From the IMG/VR virus record IMGVR_UViG_3300021373_000362, positions 1 to 58,318 of that record: 58,318 nucleotides of DNA; one strand, 5' to 3'. The notes under the pieces are model-generated. The model searched no databases, had not been told where the DNA came from, and saw only the letters and a program-made list of their open reading frames with translations. The translations under genes and the position numbers were made by a program. Position 1 is the stretch's first letter. Each line of letters opens with the position of its first letter. This DNA comes from a virus. Shown in pieces: positions 1 to 7,088 of the stretch.

Positions 1-80
1 TCGATGCCGATTGGCTAGCAATAGAGCAGGGCACGTTTGGAAACCGCCAACATGCAATCCACGGCCTTGATCCTTTTTAA
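1..80 (+). pseudogene. 3' fragment of the 69-aa gene present whole at the right end
   Basis: This is the left copy of the end of the gene at 58039-58248. Reading continues in frame from base 1 to the TAA at 78-80 and encodes the same C-terminus, ending GLDPF. It has no start codon here because the contig is cut inside the gene. On a closed circle it is not a separate gene. Confidence 0.9.
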
Positions 81-98
81 TTCCCCCTTGCAATCCTT

Positions 99-124
99 GC
101 CCCGCTCCGGCGGGGCTTTTTTTT
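99..124 (+). terminator. Rho-independent terminator
   Basis: GCCCCGC (99-105), loop TCCG and GCGGGGC (110-116) are followed by eight T residues. It lies 18 bases after the stop of the 69-aa gene and ends the first early + strand transcript before the long leader. The second copy is at 58267-58292. Confidence 0.93.
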
Positions 125-141
125 CGTCCGAGAAAAATCGC

Positions 142-331
142 CTGATACCAGTTCCAGCCTCCGCGTTGCGCCTCGCTTCATGCCTCGTTTTGCGGGGCGG
201 GTTGATACCAGTTGTGGCTGCCGCGTTGCGGGTCGCACAGCGTGGCACGTTAGCGTGTGGCCAGTGTGATTTGTTATAACACGTGTTATAACTTTTTGTT
301 GATACCAGTTGTGGCTATCGCGTTGCGCCTC
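142..331 (+). repeat. Three copies of a ~33-bp GATACCAGTT repeat
   Basis: Imperfect copies start near 142, 202 and 299. Each begins TGATACCAGTT, continues through a variable GGCT-like core and ends CGCGTTGCG followed by CTC or GTC. The contig ends fall inside the first copy. The 11-mer TGATACCAGTT alone also occurs at 7754-7764, between two genes, and at 16558-16568 inside the primase gene. The repeats sit in the leader between the terminator and the first operator, so a role in replication, packaging or partition is possible. The sequence does not decide between these. Confidence 0.75.
273..292. promoter_or_regulatory. Operator palindrome site 1 (GTTATAAC-n4-GTTATAAC)
   Basis: Two 8-bp self-complementary blocks GTTATAAC are separated by ACGT, giving a perfect 20-bp palindrome. 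This copy stands in the leader, about 465 bases before the sigma-70 promoter at 758 and not immediately before any gene. Five related sites occur in the window. Confidence 0.85.
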
Positions 332-375
332 TGCGCACGTTTACGCACGTTTACACAATGTACCAAAATTTGGCC

Positions 376-720
376 TAATGTTCCGCAAATGTTCCTGTAA
401 TGTTCCAAAATAAAAGGGCAAAAAGGTACATTATATTTTCGTGGCTAAACGTGACACATGGTTGTAGGGCATACGCAGGAGTGACATAGGCAAAGTATCG
501 GGAAGTGCCTATTTATTTATTTTTATTATATAGTAATTGTAATGTTCCGTTTTGAAAATATAGTATACGGGGTGTACGGATTTGACCTAATGTTCCCTCT
601 CGCTTTTCCCAAAAAATATTCACTCATATTTCTACTGAAAACAGAACATTGGAACATTGTAAGGATATCAATGACTTAGCGACCTACACTACAGAACAAT
701 ACAGAACAATACAGAACATT
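376..720. repeat. TGTTCC/GGAACA iteron-like field, candidate replication origin
   Basis: TAATGTTCC occurs at 376-384, 398-406, 540-548 and 588-596, with AAATGTTCC at 387-395. The inverted form appears as AGAACATT at 643-650 and GGAACATTG at 651-659. ACAGAACAAT then occurs twice in tandem (691-700, 701-710), followed by ACAGAACATT (711-720). Clusters of short directly and inversely repeated elements in an AT-rich non-coding segment are typical of phage origins bound by an initiator. No initiator is identified here, so the origin call is inference. Confidence 0.55.
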
Positions 721-757
721 ACACCGTTACACACCAAACAACACGTTTGTCCATCAT

Positions 758-785
758 TTGACATAAGCCGCTATTCCTGTATAAT
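758..785 (+). promoter_or_regulatory. Strong sigma-70 promoter for the early region
   Basis: TTGACA at 758-763 and TATAAT at 780-785 both match the bacterial consensus exactly, with a 16-bp spacer. Transcription would start near 792 and run through the operator-leader at 847-866 into the first early genes. No phage RNA polymerase is encoded, so host polymerase is expected to read it. This is the best promoter I can see in the window. Confidence 0.85.
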
Positions 786-839
786 GGTTTTAGTAGGTCG
801 AGTTATGGCCTACGGGGCGACACAGCTAAACGTGTCAAC

Positions 840-893
840 ACAAAAAGTTATAACACATGTTATAACAAACCAATCGGAGCAATACAGTTATGA
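840..893 (+). repeat. 54-bp operator-leader, copy A of an exact direct repeat
   Basis: Bases 840-893 are identical to 1071-1124. The unit holds the palindrome, a conserved spacer, the Shine-Dalgarno CGGAGC, an AT-rich gap and the start codon of the following gene (ATGA). The two copies bracket the 64-aa gene at 890-1084 with a period of 231 bases. Confidence 0.95.
847..866. promoter_or_regulatory. Operator palindrome site 2
   Basis: GTTATAAC-ACAT-GTTATAAC lies 24 bases before the ATG at 890 and about 55 bases after the predicted start of transcription from the 758 promoter. Its position inside the transcribed leader allows a DNA operator, an internal -10-like promoter element (TATAAC) or an RNA hairpin with an 8-bp stem and 4-base loop. 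Confidence 0.85.
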
Positions 894-1084
894 GCGAAGC
901 ACTGAGGCACGCGGAGATTCACCACCAGAGCAAGGTGCGTGAGATAGTTGGTAAGCAGACCCGCGAGTTGAAAGAGATGTCCCTTGTACTTAAAAGTGCA
1001 GTCGTTGCATTGCACAAGGGCAAAGCAGATGTTGTAGACGCGCTATTGGAGCAGGTCATATACGACATAAACAAAAAGTTATAA
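890..1084 (+). CDS. Small early protein of unknown function, bracketed by exact 54-bp repeats
   Basis: The product is 64 aa, charged and predicted mostly helical, with no membrane segment or recognisable motif. The start ATG at 890 is set by the CGGAGC Shine-Dalgarno in the conserved operator-leader. The stop TAA at 1082-1084 lies inside the next operator, so the gene plus one leader forms a 231-bp unit between identical repeats. It is the first gene after the strong promoter at 758. The arrangement looks like a gene captured by duplication of the control element, or one that can be lost by recombination between the repeats. I do not recognise the family. Confidence 0.75.
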   Translation: MSEALRHAEIHHQSKVREIVGKQTRELKEMSLVLKSAVVALHKGKADVVDALLEQVIYDINKKL

Positions 1085-1124
1085 CACATGTTATAACAAA
1101 CCAATCGGAGCAATACAGTTATGA
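1071..1124 (+). repeat. 54-bp operator-leader, copy B of an exact direct repeat
   Basis: It is identical to 840-893. It supplies the operator, Shine-Dalgarno and start codon for the 303-aa gene at 1121, and its first bases encode the end of the 64-aa gene. Confidence 0.95.
1078..1097. promoter_or_regulatory. Operator palindrome site 3
   Basis: GTTATAAC-ACAT-GTTATAAC lies 24 bases before the ATG at 1121 and contains the stop codon of the upstream gene. Confidence 0.85.
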
Positions 1125-2032
1125 ACAATCTAAATCAAATGGCAGTAACAACAGCACCACAGGCAAGCGCACCATCAATCGGATCGAGTGCCATGTTGGG
1201 CGAGTTGAAGATCAGTTGTTGGACTGGGCGCAAGAAAGACAAGTCAGCGTCCGCATCGGTGACTAACCAGAACCGTGCCGATAACGGTACGGCATCAGTC
1301 AATAAGAAGTTACTAGGTAACTGCGACGAGTTGACCGCCATACAGAAATTCGTGGCCAACGCACGCAACATCCACTACAGCATGACAATGCCGTGGAGCG
1401 ATCTGGGTATGCGACTGCTACCGACCGCGCAGTACTTCAAGTACCACCAACAGATGACCGAGTTGCAAAGCGAGTTCGAGCGCATGGTCGATACGTTCTG
1501 TAACAACTACACGTGGGAGGTGAGCAGGGCACAGGCACGGATCGGTAGTTTGTTTCGAGCCGATGACTACCCGACCGAGGCGTCGATACGTAGCAAGTTC
1601 GCGTTCAACATCTCGTACATACCGCTCCCCGAGGCCGGTGACTTTCGTGTGGACGTGGGCAACGAGCAACGTGACGTGTTGGAGTCACACTATAACGAGT
1701 ACTATCGCAAGCAGTTGGATTCCGCGATGGGTGACGTGTGGGATCGTACGTACAAGGCACTGTCTAACATGTCCGAGCGACTAGACTACGGGGGCGACGA
1801 CAAGAAGAAAGTATTCCGCGACTCGCTAGTGGAGAACGTGCTCGACATGGTAGAACTGCTTAACGTGTGTAACGTATCAGGTGACAGCCAGATGTCCGAG
1901 ATGGCGCGTAAGCTAGACGATACGCTACGCGGGGTCACTCCCGATGGGTTGCGCAACAACGAGTCTTTCCGTGCCGAAACCAAACGGGCAGTGGACGATG
2001 CCATCAAGTCACTACCATCGTTGGGGATGTGA
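1121..2032 (+). CDS. DUF3150-like protein, first member of an AAA+/VWA gene trio
   Basis: The protein is 303 aa, soluble, with no signal peptide or membrane segment. It has a charged N-terminal segment containing SCWTGRKKDKS and a long, mainly helical body. The overall look and the gene order resemble the DUF3150-type proteins encoded beside a MoxR-like ATPase and a VWA protein in phages and bacteria; this match is by memory and moderate. The start at 1121 follows the conserved operator-leader and its CGGAGC Shine-Dalgarno. It is followed at once by a 62-aa gene and then by the AAA+ ATPase (2277) and VWA protein (3358). It may be the adaptor or substrate-recognition part of that module. The biochemical role is unknown. 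Confidence 0.7.
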   Translation: MNNLNQMAVTTAPQASAPSIGSSAMLGELKISCWTGRKKDKSASASVTNQNRADNGTASVNKKLLGNCDELTAIQKFVANARNIHYSMTMPWSDLGMRLLPTAQYFKYHQQMTELQSEFERMVDTFCNNYTWEVSRAQARIGSLFRADDYPTEASIRSKFAFNISYIPLPEAGDFRVDVGNEQRDVLESHYNEYYRKQLDSAMGDVWDRTYKALSNMSERLDYGGDDKKKVFRDSLVENVLDMVELLNVCNVSGDSQMSEMARKLDDTLRGVTPDGLRNNESFRAETKRAVDDAIKSLPSLGM

Positions 2033-2033
2033 T

Positions 2034-2222
2034 ATGTATTACGTTGAAGCCTATGACTCAAACGACCGTCAGATACTGGGAAACCTTGACGGGCAAGCGG
2101 TGCTACGTGTGCGCAACTACAAGCGCACCAAGCACTACAAGAACCTACGCACGCTACGTACGCACCGCGTGTCGTATTACAAAATCGTGGCCGTTGATGG
2201 CCGCATTGTTGAAACGCTGTAA
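2034..2222 (+). CDS. Small basic protein between the DUF3150-like and AAA+ genes
   Basis: The product is 62 aa, rich in Arg, Lys and Tyr, and possibly a small beta fold (MYYVEAYDSNDR at the start). The ATG at 2034 follows the TGA of the previous gene by one base, so translation is probably coupled, with a weak purine-rich GGGGATGTG in place of a clear Shine-Dalgarno. The frame is open further upstream, but that would overlap the 303-aa gene. The family is not recognised. Confidence 0.65.
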   Translation: MYYVEAYDSNDRQILGNLDGQAVLRVRNYKRTKHYKNLRTLRTHRVSYYKIVAVDGRIVETL

Positions 2223-2233
2223 CTAAACTAAAA

Positions 2234-2253
2234 GTTATAACCTGTGTTATAAC
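2234..2253. promoter_or_regulatory. Operator palindrome site 4
   Basis: GTTATAAC-CTGT-GTTATAAC stands before the AAA+ ATPase. The spacer is the most divergent of the six, but both 8-bp blocks are intact. The conserved leader follows as AACAAAACAATTGGAGCAAT, with the ATG at 2277. Confidence 0.85.
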
Positions 2254-2276
2254 AAAACAATTGGAGCAATACTATT

Positions 2277-3347
2277 ATGAACACACAAGCTATGTACGCA
2301 TTATCGCTAGACCAAATCGCCAACGCTATCGCTACTGTTGGCCACCAACGCACCATACTCGTACAGGGTCACATGGGTAACGGTAAGTCATCACTGCTTA
2401 ATACGTTAGCAGATAGATTCCCTACCCACACGCCATGCTACTTCGACTGTACGACCAAGGACTTGGGTGATCTGAGCATACCATCACTCAATACCGAGCA
2501 AGGGTACGTGACATACCTACCCAATGAGGAGTTGGGGTTGCATCTCGACAAGCCGGTCATACTAATGATCGACGAGTACGGCAAGGCGAATCCATCAGTC
2601 AAGAACGCGTTACTGCGTGACATGTTGGAGCGCAACCGATTCCCCGACGGCAGTATCATATTCGCTACGACCAACCTAGGCGCAGAGGGTGTGGGCGATC
2701 TGCTACCACCACACGCACGCAATCGCATCACAGTGGTCACAGCACGCAAGTCTACCAGTGACGAGTTTATCGACTGGGGTATCAGCAACGGTGTCGATCA
2801 CAGTGTGCTCGGTTTCGTGCGCGAGTTCCCGCAGGTGTTGCAAGGATTCGAGGACGTGAAGAACCCCGATGACAACCCGTACATCTTCCATCCCAAACAA
2901 CAGCGTGCCGCGTTTATCACCCCAAGATCATTGGAGGCCGCGAGTGACGTGCTCAAGTTACGCGATCAGTATGACGATCACACCCTAACAGCTTTACTTA
3001 TGGGTACTATCGGCGATCGTGGTGCTATGGATATGATGGCGTTTGTGAAGTTGGCCGACCAACTACCGAGTCTACAGTCTATCAAGGACGATCCGCTCAA
3101 TGCCAAAGTACCCGAGTCAGCGTCAGCCGTGTGCATGACAGTGTTCCGTGCTATGGGCGCGATGCAACGCGACTGGGTAGATGCGTGGGTGACGTACATG
3201 CAACGTCTCGACAAGGAGGCGCAAGGTCTGTTCGCCAATGGCATACGTGCTAACTCGTATGCGCACCGCGATGTTGTGATGCAGAGTAAGATGTTCACCG
3301 AGTGGGCTATGCAGAACAACTACATGTTTGCAAGTGACAAGGTATAG
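2277..3347 (+). CDS. MoxR-type AAA+ ATPase
   Basis: This 356-aa cytoplasmic ATPase has Walker A GHMGNGKSS at residues 31-39, Walker B VILMIDEYGK at 94-103 with D99 and E100, a sensor-1 Asn in FATTN (about 133) and Arg residues near 148-150 suited to an arginine finger. It is of the MoxR/CobS group, which form hexameric rings and work with a VWA-domain partner to remodel or activate a target or to insert metal. Here the VWA protein is the next gene, whose likely start lies 10 bases after this stop. The start ATG at 2277 follows operator site 4 and its TTGGAGC Shine-Dalgarno. The target is unknown. Confidence 0.92.
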   Translation: MNTQAMYALSLDQIANAIATVGHQRTILVQGHMGNGKSSLLNTLADRFPTHTPCYFDCTTKDLGDLSIPSLNTEQGYVTYLPNEELGLHLDKPVILMIDEYGKANPSVKNALLRDMLERNRFPDGSIIFATTNLGAEGVGDLLPPHARNRITVVTARKSTSDEFIDWGISNGVDHSVLGFVREFPQVLQGFEDVKNPDDNPYIFHPKQQRAAFITPRSLEAASDVLKLRDQYDDHTLTALLMGTIGDRGAMDMMAFVKLADQLPSLQSIKDDPLNAKVPESASAVCMTVFRAMGAMQRDWVDAWVTYMQRLDKEAQGLFANGIRANSYAHRDVVMQSKMFTEWAMQNNYMFASDKV

Positions 3348-3357
3348 GAGAGGGATT

Positions 3358-4620
3358 ATGTTGACTATAGGTAAACAACTTACTGCGGAGGAGCGACTGT
3401 CTAAGGCAGTCGTTGCCATCATGGGACACCCGAGATACACAGCACTAGCAGGTGTGTTGATGATCGGGGAGAAAACTATCGAGGACGACATACCGACAGC
3501 GTGTACCAACGGGCGTGATGTGAAGTACGGACGTGCATTCGTTGACGGACTGACCGATGCCCAATTGCGTGGGCTAGTACTGCACGAGGACGAGGGGCAC
3601 AAGCTACACCGTCACCTTGAGATATGGAAGTGGATGTATGACATTGACCCACACCTAGCTAACTGCGCGTGTGACTACGTTATCAACATCAAGATCGTCG
3701 ATGACAACAAGGAAGATGGGTTCGCCGAACTACCCGAGGGTGGGTTAGTCGATGAGCGGTTCCGTGGTATGGACAGCGCACAGGTGTTCAACATCCTACG
3801 CAAGGAGCAGGAGGAGCAGGAGGAGCAGTCGCAAAACGATCAGGGTGATGGCTCACAGGGTAACGAGTCAGGAGGTGATGGTGAACCTTCCAGCTCCCCG
3901 GGGGGCGATGGCGCAGGATTCGATGAGCATGACTGGGAGGGTGCGCAGTCTCTATCCGACGAGGACAAGCGTGAGTTGGCGCGTGACATTGACGAGGCTA
4001 TCCGTCAGGGTGCCATGGCCGCAGGCAAGATGGGTGGTACAGGCAACCGCGATCTCGACGAGTTACTACAGCCACAGGTTGATTGGCGTGAGGTGCTACG
4101 TGAGTTCATTCAGAATACGTGTGCAGGTAACGACTACTCTACATACGCCCGACCCAATCGCAGGTTGATGAGTCAGGGTATCATCATGCCTAGCGGTATC
4201 AGTGAGCAGGTGGGTGAGTTGGTCATTGCCATTGACACGTCAGGCTCTGTCGGACAACAAGAGTTGACAGCGTTTCTGTCTGAGGTCAAGGGTGTGTGCG
4301 ACACAGTCAAACCTGACAAGCTACGCCTACTGTACTGGGGTAGCAATGTTGTGGGTGACGAGGCATACGACATGCACGAGTTAGACAATCTGGTCAAGTC
4401 TACCAAGCCTATGGGTGGTGGTGGTACCGATGTCAACTGCGTTACGCAGTACATGACCGACGAGGGTATCAAGCCTCAAGCGTGTATCGTTCTGACCGAT
4501 GGCCACTTGTACTCTGGTTGGGGTGACTGGACTTGCCCTGTACTCTGGGCGATACTGGATAACAGAGACGCCGTGCCCGATGAGGGTAAGGCAGTACACA
4601 TCAAATCGAGGGACATGTAA
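3358..4620 (+). CDS. VWA-domain protein with a metallopeptidase-like N-terminal domain, partner of the AAA+ ATPase
   Basis: The protein is 420 aa from the ATG at 3358, which has a good TAGGAGAGGG Shine-Dalgarno; an upstream in-frame ATG at 3328 lies inside the ATPase gene and is less likely. The N-terminal domain resembles the DUF2201-type putative peptidase, with HEDEGHKLHRH at 76-86. The His-Glu-His spacing is HExxxH instead of HExxH, so activity is doubtful. A Glu/Gln- and Gly/Ser-rich acidic linker spans about 148-200. The C-terminal VWA domain has the MIDAS residues DTSGS (293-297), Thr357 in GGTD and Asp381 in LTDGH. In known pairs the VWA subunit links the ATPase ring to its substrate. 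Confidence 0.88.
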   Translation: MLTIGKQLTAEERLSKAVVAIMGHPRYTALAGVLMIGEKTIEDDIPTACTNGRDVKYGRAFVDGLTDAQLRGLVLHEDEGHKLHRHLEIWKWMYDIDPHLANCACDYVINIKIVDDNKEDGFAELPEGGLVDERFRGMDSAQVFNILRKEQEEQEEQSQNDQGDGSQGNESGGDGEPSSSPGGDGAGFDEHDWEGAQSLSDEDKRELARDIDEAIRQGAMAAGKMGGTGNRDLDELLQPQVDWREVLREFIQNTCAGNDYSTYARPNRRLMSQGIIMPSGISEQVGELVIAIDTSGSVGQQELTAFLSEVKGVCDTVKPDKLRLLYWGSNVVGDEAYDMHELDNLVKSTKPMGGGGTDVNCVTQYMTDEGIKPQACIVLTDGHLYSGWGDWTCPVLWAILDNRDAVPDEGKAVHIKSRDM

Positions 4621-4907
4621 TGGCGGCACGACTGATACAGTTTGTAGGTTCACACCCTGACTTGGTTACAGGACATATGTATACCGCGAGGGACTACGCG
4701 AAGGTTGCGAACATCAAACCAAGTTCTATGGCTACTAGGCTACATAGGGTGTTCGAGGTGCATGAATCACATCTGCGTCCTATGCACCAAAACTATGACT
4801 ACGAGGGCAAGGCTATCAACAGGTCAGCAGATCGCCCGTTGAAGAGTTCTTTCGAGACATATGCAGAGAAGTTATCAGGTGAATGGTTAAACAGGAGATT
4901 GGTATGA
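4620..4907 (+). CDS. Hypothetical protein after the VWA gene
   Basis: The product is 95 aa, basic and soluble. The ATG at 4620 overlaps the stop of the VWA gene by one base (TAATG), so it is translationally coupled and part of the same transcript. The N-terminal half (SMATRLHRVFEV region, residues about 35-47) could be a winged-helix fragment, but no motif is decisive. Confidence 0.65.
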   Translation: MAARLIQFVGSHPDLVTGHMYTARDYAKVANIKPSSMATRLHRVFEVHESHLRPMHQNYDYEGKAINRSADRPLKSSFETYAEKLSGEWLNRRLV

Positions 4908-5116
4908 GTGATACTAAATACGGGGAAGCATCGACAGATTGCCTCCGATCAACTGCGGATGAATTACGTATGGAGTGGGCAGAGGCTGTCAACACTGTGG
5001 ACGAGGCATTGGAGTTCTACTATGACCACGTTAGGGATACACCAGTGGACAGTGACTATGACCGCAATGACGTGGGGACAGTGCAACGTGCGTGGCAACG
5101 CGTACAACAGGGGTAA
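4904..5116 (+). CDS. Small acidic hypothetical protein
   Basis: The product is 70 aa, acidic and helical. The start ATG at 4904 overlaps the previous stop (ATGA) and follows AGGAGATT. The frame is open back to 4883, but that start would have no Shine-Dalgarno. No family is recognised; it is probably a phage-specific early accessory gene. Confidence 0.65.
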   Translation: MSDTKYGEASTDCLRSTADELRMEWAEAVNTVDEALEFYYDHVRDTPVDSDYDRNDVGTVQRAWQRVQQG

Positions 5117-5119
5117 GTT

Positions 5120-5239
5120 ATGGACTATAGAAAGAGAGAAAGTACCATCTATAAGGTGTTCACTGTAGGCGTAATAATAGCCTACTTTATGGTAAGCGAA
5201 ATAGCCTACGTGGAGTGTATGACCCTAGGCATATGTTAA
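5120..5239 (+). CDS. Small single-span membrane protein
   Basis: The product is 39 aa: a charged N-terminus (MDYRKREST), then a hydrophobic stretch VFTVGVIIAYFMVSEIAYV and a short tail with two cysteines. The ATG at 5120 follows CAGGGGTAAGTT three bases after the previous stop. The size and one membrane segment fit an early phage inner-membrane peptide. Its function is unknown. Confidence 0.5.
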   Translation: MDYRKRESTIYKVFTVGVIIAYFMVSEIAYVECMTLGIC

Positions 5240-5249
5240 TTAACTAAAA

Positions 5250-5269
5250 GTTATAACACGTGTTATAAC
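5250..5269. promoter_or_regulatory. Operator palindrome site 5
   Basis: GTTATAAC-ACGT-GTTATAAC is followed by the conserved leader (AACAAAACAACTCGGAGCAA) and the ATG at 5291. Confidence 0.85.
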
Positions 5270-5290
5270 AAAACAACTCGGAGCAATATT

Positions 5291-6160
5291 ATGGCTATGT
5301 ATAATTATGGGCTAGACAGTTTCACGCACGTGGAGCATTTGTATAACAACACCAAACCAATCAGGGGTAGCAACATAGTACCGTTGGGTGACCGTAGACG
5401 TAAGTGGGAGTGCATCATCAAGGTGTCCCCACACCAGTACGTGTTATCAGATTACGGGGAGCATCAGCAACATGCCACTGCCGCAGTGGTCTGGACTCGC
5501 AATGCCGATGGCACTGACACAGTAGAATTTAACAATGAGTCAGGTAACTATGCACACAATAGCAGGTATTCTTTCCTAGAAAGATGTATGCCTTATGATA
5601 TGAGGTTTACCGTAGAAAGTGGCAAGCAGTACGTGCGTTATGATGGCAACCGCTACTACCTACCCAAGGAGCAAAACAAACCTGTAGTGTTTACCAGTGC
5701 TAAACAGAATCCGGTCTCTGACTACCGGCATAGTACGGTATGGACACTTACCAGTGACGTACACCCCGTGCCTGTCACACGTGTACGTGTTAACAAAGAA
5801 GCCAAGGCACCGTATAAGAAAGCTATCGACGAGTACCTGCATTGGTCGTGGACTATGGCTCCAATACTCGAGGGCACTATGAGTTGGGAGACAGATGGCA
5901 AGGTACTTAGAGAAGCGGCTTACATGGGGCATGGAGAGTTCTGTGACATGTTGGAAGACGAGCAACACGAGAAACGTACGACGATGTTGCACGCGTTCCT
6001 TATCCAGTTATCTCGCACGTTAGGTAATAGGAGTTGGGCACAGGAGGCGTATGTCCCGCTAACAAGTGACCCTAAGAAGTTCCGTAGTAAGTTTAACTCG
6101 TGGGTGAACAATATGGGTGGGTTCAATGACCAGTTTGAAGAATTAAGGGGAGGGAAATAA
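5291..6160 (+). CDS. Hypothetical early protein under an operator-leader
   Basis: The protein is 289 aa, soluble and rich in aromatic residues, with no detectable signal peptide, membrane segment or catalytic motif. The ATG at 5291 is fixed by CTCGGAGC in the fourth copy of the operator-leader, which places this gene in the same control group as the DUF3150-like and AAA+ genes. The next gene begins two bases after its stop, so the two are co-transcribed. Function is unknown; the shared control element makes a role linked to the AAA+/VWA module a reasonable guess. Confidence 0.75.
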   Translation: MAMYNYGLDSFTHVEHLYNNTKPIRGSNIVPLGDRRRKWECIIKVSPHQYVLSDYGEHQQHATAAVVWTRNADGTDTVEFNNESGNYAHNSRYSFLERCMPYDMRFTVESGKQYVRYDGNRYYLPKEQNKPVVFTSAKQNPVSDYRHSTVWTLTSDVHPVPVTRVRVNKEAKAPYKKAIDEYLHWSWTMAPILEGTMSWETDGKVLREAAYMGHGEFCDMLEDEQHEKRTTMLHAFLIQLSRTLGNRSWAQEAYVPLTSDPKKFRSKFNSWVNNMGGFNDQFEELRGGK

Positions 6161-6161
6161 C

Positions 6162-7088
6162 ATGTCAATGTATGCTTATGACGACGAAGGTAAGTTTGTT
6201 ATACACAGTGTCGAGGACGCTTCGCAGTGTCCGAGTGCAAGTGATGGGGATGGTAGCGAGTACCGTACGGAAGTTCTATGGTTCGCAGATGCAGTGCGTA
6301 AGGCATTTAGGGGTTGTGAGGTACGTCCTGATAGTTACAGACATGGCGATCCAATGTTTCACGTTTTCATGCCAGAAGATTTATTTACGATGGGGTGGAT
6401 AACTGTAACCTTCAACCATGATAAAGAGGCTCTGGAGTACATAGTATATAGTAGGGACATCACCAATAACAAATATACAAATTACTCCATAGAGTTCCGT
6501 TGTAAGGTTACTACTAGGAAAGATGTCGCTATCAGAAATGCTAAGAAGTACCTACGTAGGTTTTCACCTGTAGAGGTGATAAATGGCACAGTAAGAAAAT
6601 GTGAACGCGCCATAACCGATAAGTATGGGGACTACGTGATGGCATTGGATAACAAGTGGCGTAGTCTGTTCCATGCCGATTGGAACGATTCCAGAGAGGC
6701 ATCTTGTAAGGCCATGCTATCCGAGATGTACATGCTTATGGACTCGGGGCATGAGTTTATGGACAAGGAGTTACCGGAAAAGCTGACACAATTACGTGAT
6801 GCTAAGGCAGAGAAAGAGCAGGCATATAAGGATAAGAAACTGCCTATGTATTCGGTACGTGTGTACGAGAGGTTAGGTAAGCAAGCGTTCGATGTATGCG
6901 CTATACCCGATATAGGGGACACTCATTCACACAGGTTCAAGGATAACTTTGAGAGTTTTACTTATTACGAAGATTTGCCTGAAGATATACTCGGTAAACT
7001 GTCCACGTTGTCAATATGTGACATAGACACTTATGTACCAAGGGTAGGTTATCGCTATAGCGAAGGCATGTTCTATGTCACGCAGTGA
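6162..7088 (+). CDS. Hypothetical early protein
   Basis: The protein is 308 aa, soluble, acidic at the N-terminus and with a charged helical segment around residues 200-230 (KLTQLRDAKAEKEQAYKDKK). The ATG at 6162 follows AAGGGGAGGG. It is downstream of operator site 5 in one transcript with the 289-aa gene. I do not recognise the family and see no catalytic motif. Confidence 0.72.
   Translation: MSMYAYDDEGKFVIHSVEDASQCPSASDGDGSEYRTEVLWFADAVRKAFRGCEVRPDSYRHGDPMFHVFMPEDLFTMGWITVTFNHDKEALEYIVYSRDITNNKYTNYSIEFRCKVTTRKDVAIRNAKKYLRRFSPVEVINGTVRKCERAITDKYGDYVMALDNKWRSLFHADWNDSREASCKAMLSEMYMLMDSGHEFMDKELPEKLTQLRDAKAEKEQAYKDKKLPMYSVRVYERLGKQAFDVCAIPDIGDTHSHRFKDNFESFTYYEDLPEDILGKLSTLSICDIDTYVPRVGYRYSEGMFYVTQ

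Larger units (their letters stand above)
1..150. repeat. Terminal direct repeat, left copy
   Basis: These 150 bases recur at 58169-58318, the last 150 bases of the window. The copies differ at a single base: T at 127 against C at 58295, just after the T-run of the terminator. The repeat holds the 3' end of a small gene, a terminator and the first bases of a 33-bp repeat. This means the contig closes on itself, either as a circularly permuted genome with assembly overlap or as a genome with a short terminal redundancy. The mismatch argues against a simple trimmed k-mer overlap and may reflect population variation or read error. Confidence 0.95.
125..889. other. Long non-coding early leader
   Basis: I see no convincing gene in these roughly 765 bases. 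The open frames here lack a Shine-Dalgarno and run through repeats and operators. The segment contains the three GATACCAGTT repeats, an operator palindrome at 273-292, a direct repeat GCACGTTTAC at 335-344 and 345-354, a field of TGTTCC/GGAACA elements at 376-720, a strong promoter at 758-785 and the first operator-leader at 840-893. It is AT-rich between about 400 and 720. This density of short repeats in one gene-free segment makes it the best candidate for an origin and early control region. Confidence 0.7.

Noticed and set aside
15-248. A - strand frame in the terminal repeat and leader
   Set aside because: It reads through the terminator and the 33-bp repeats and has no start signal.
649-942. 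A + strand open frame of 97 codons in the leader
   Set aside because: It has no Shine-Dalgarno and crosses the iteron field, the strong promoter and the first operator-leader. It also overlaps the better supported gene at 890.
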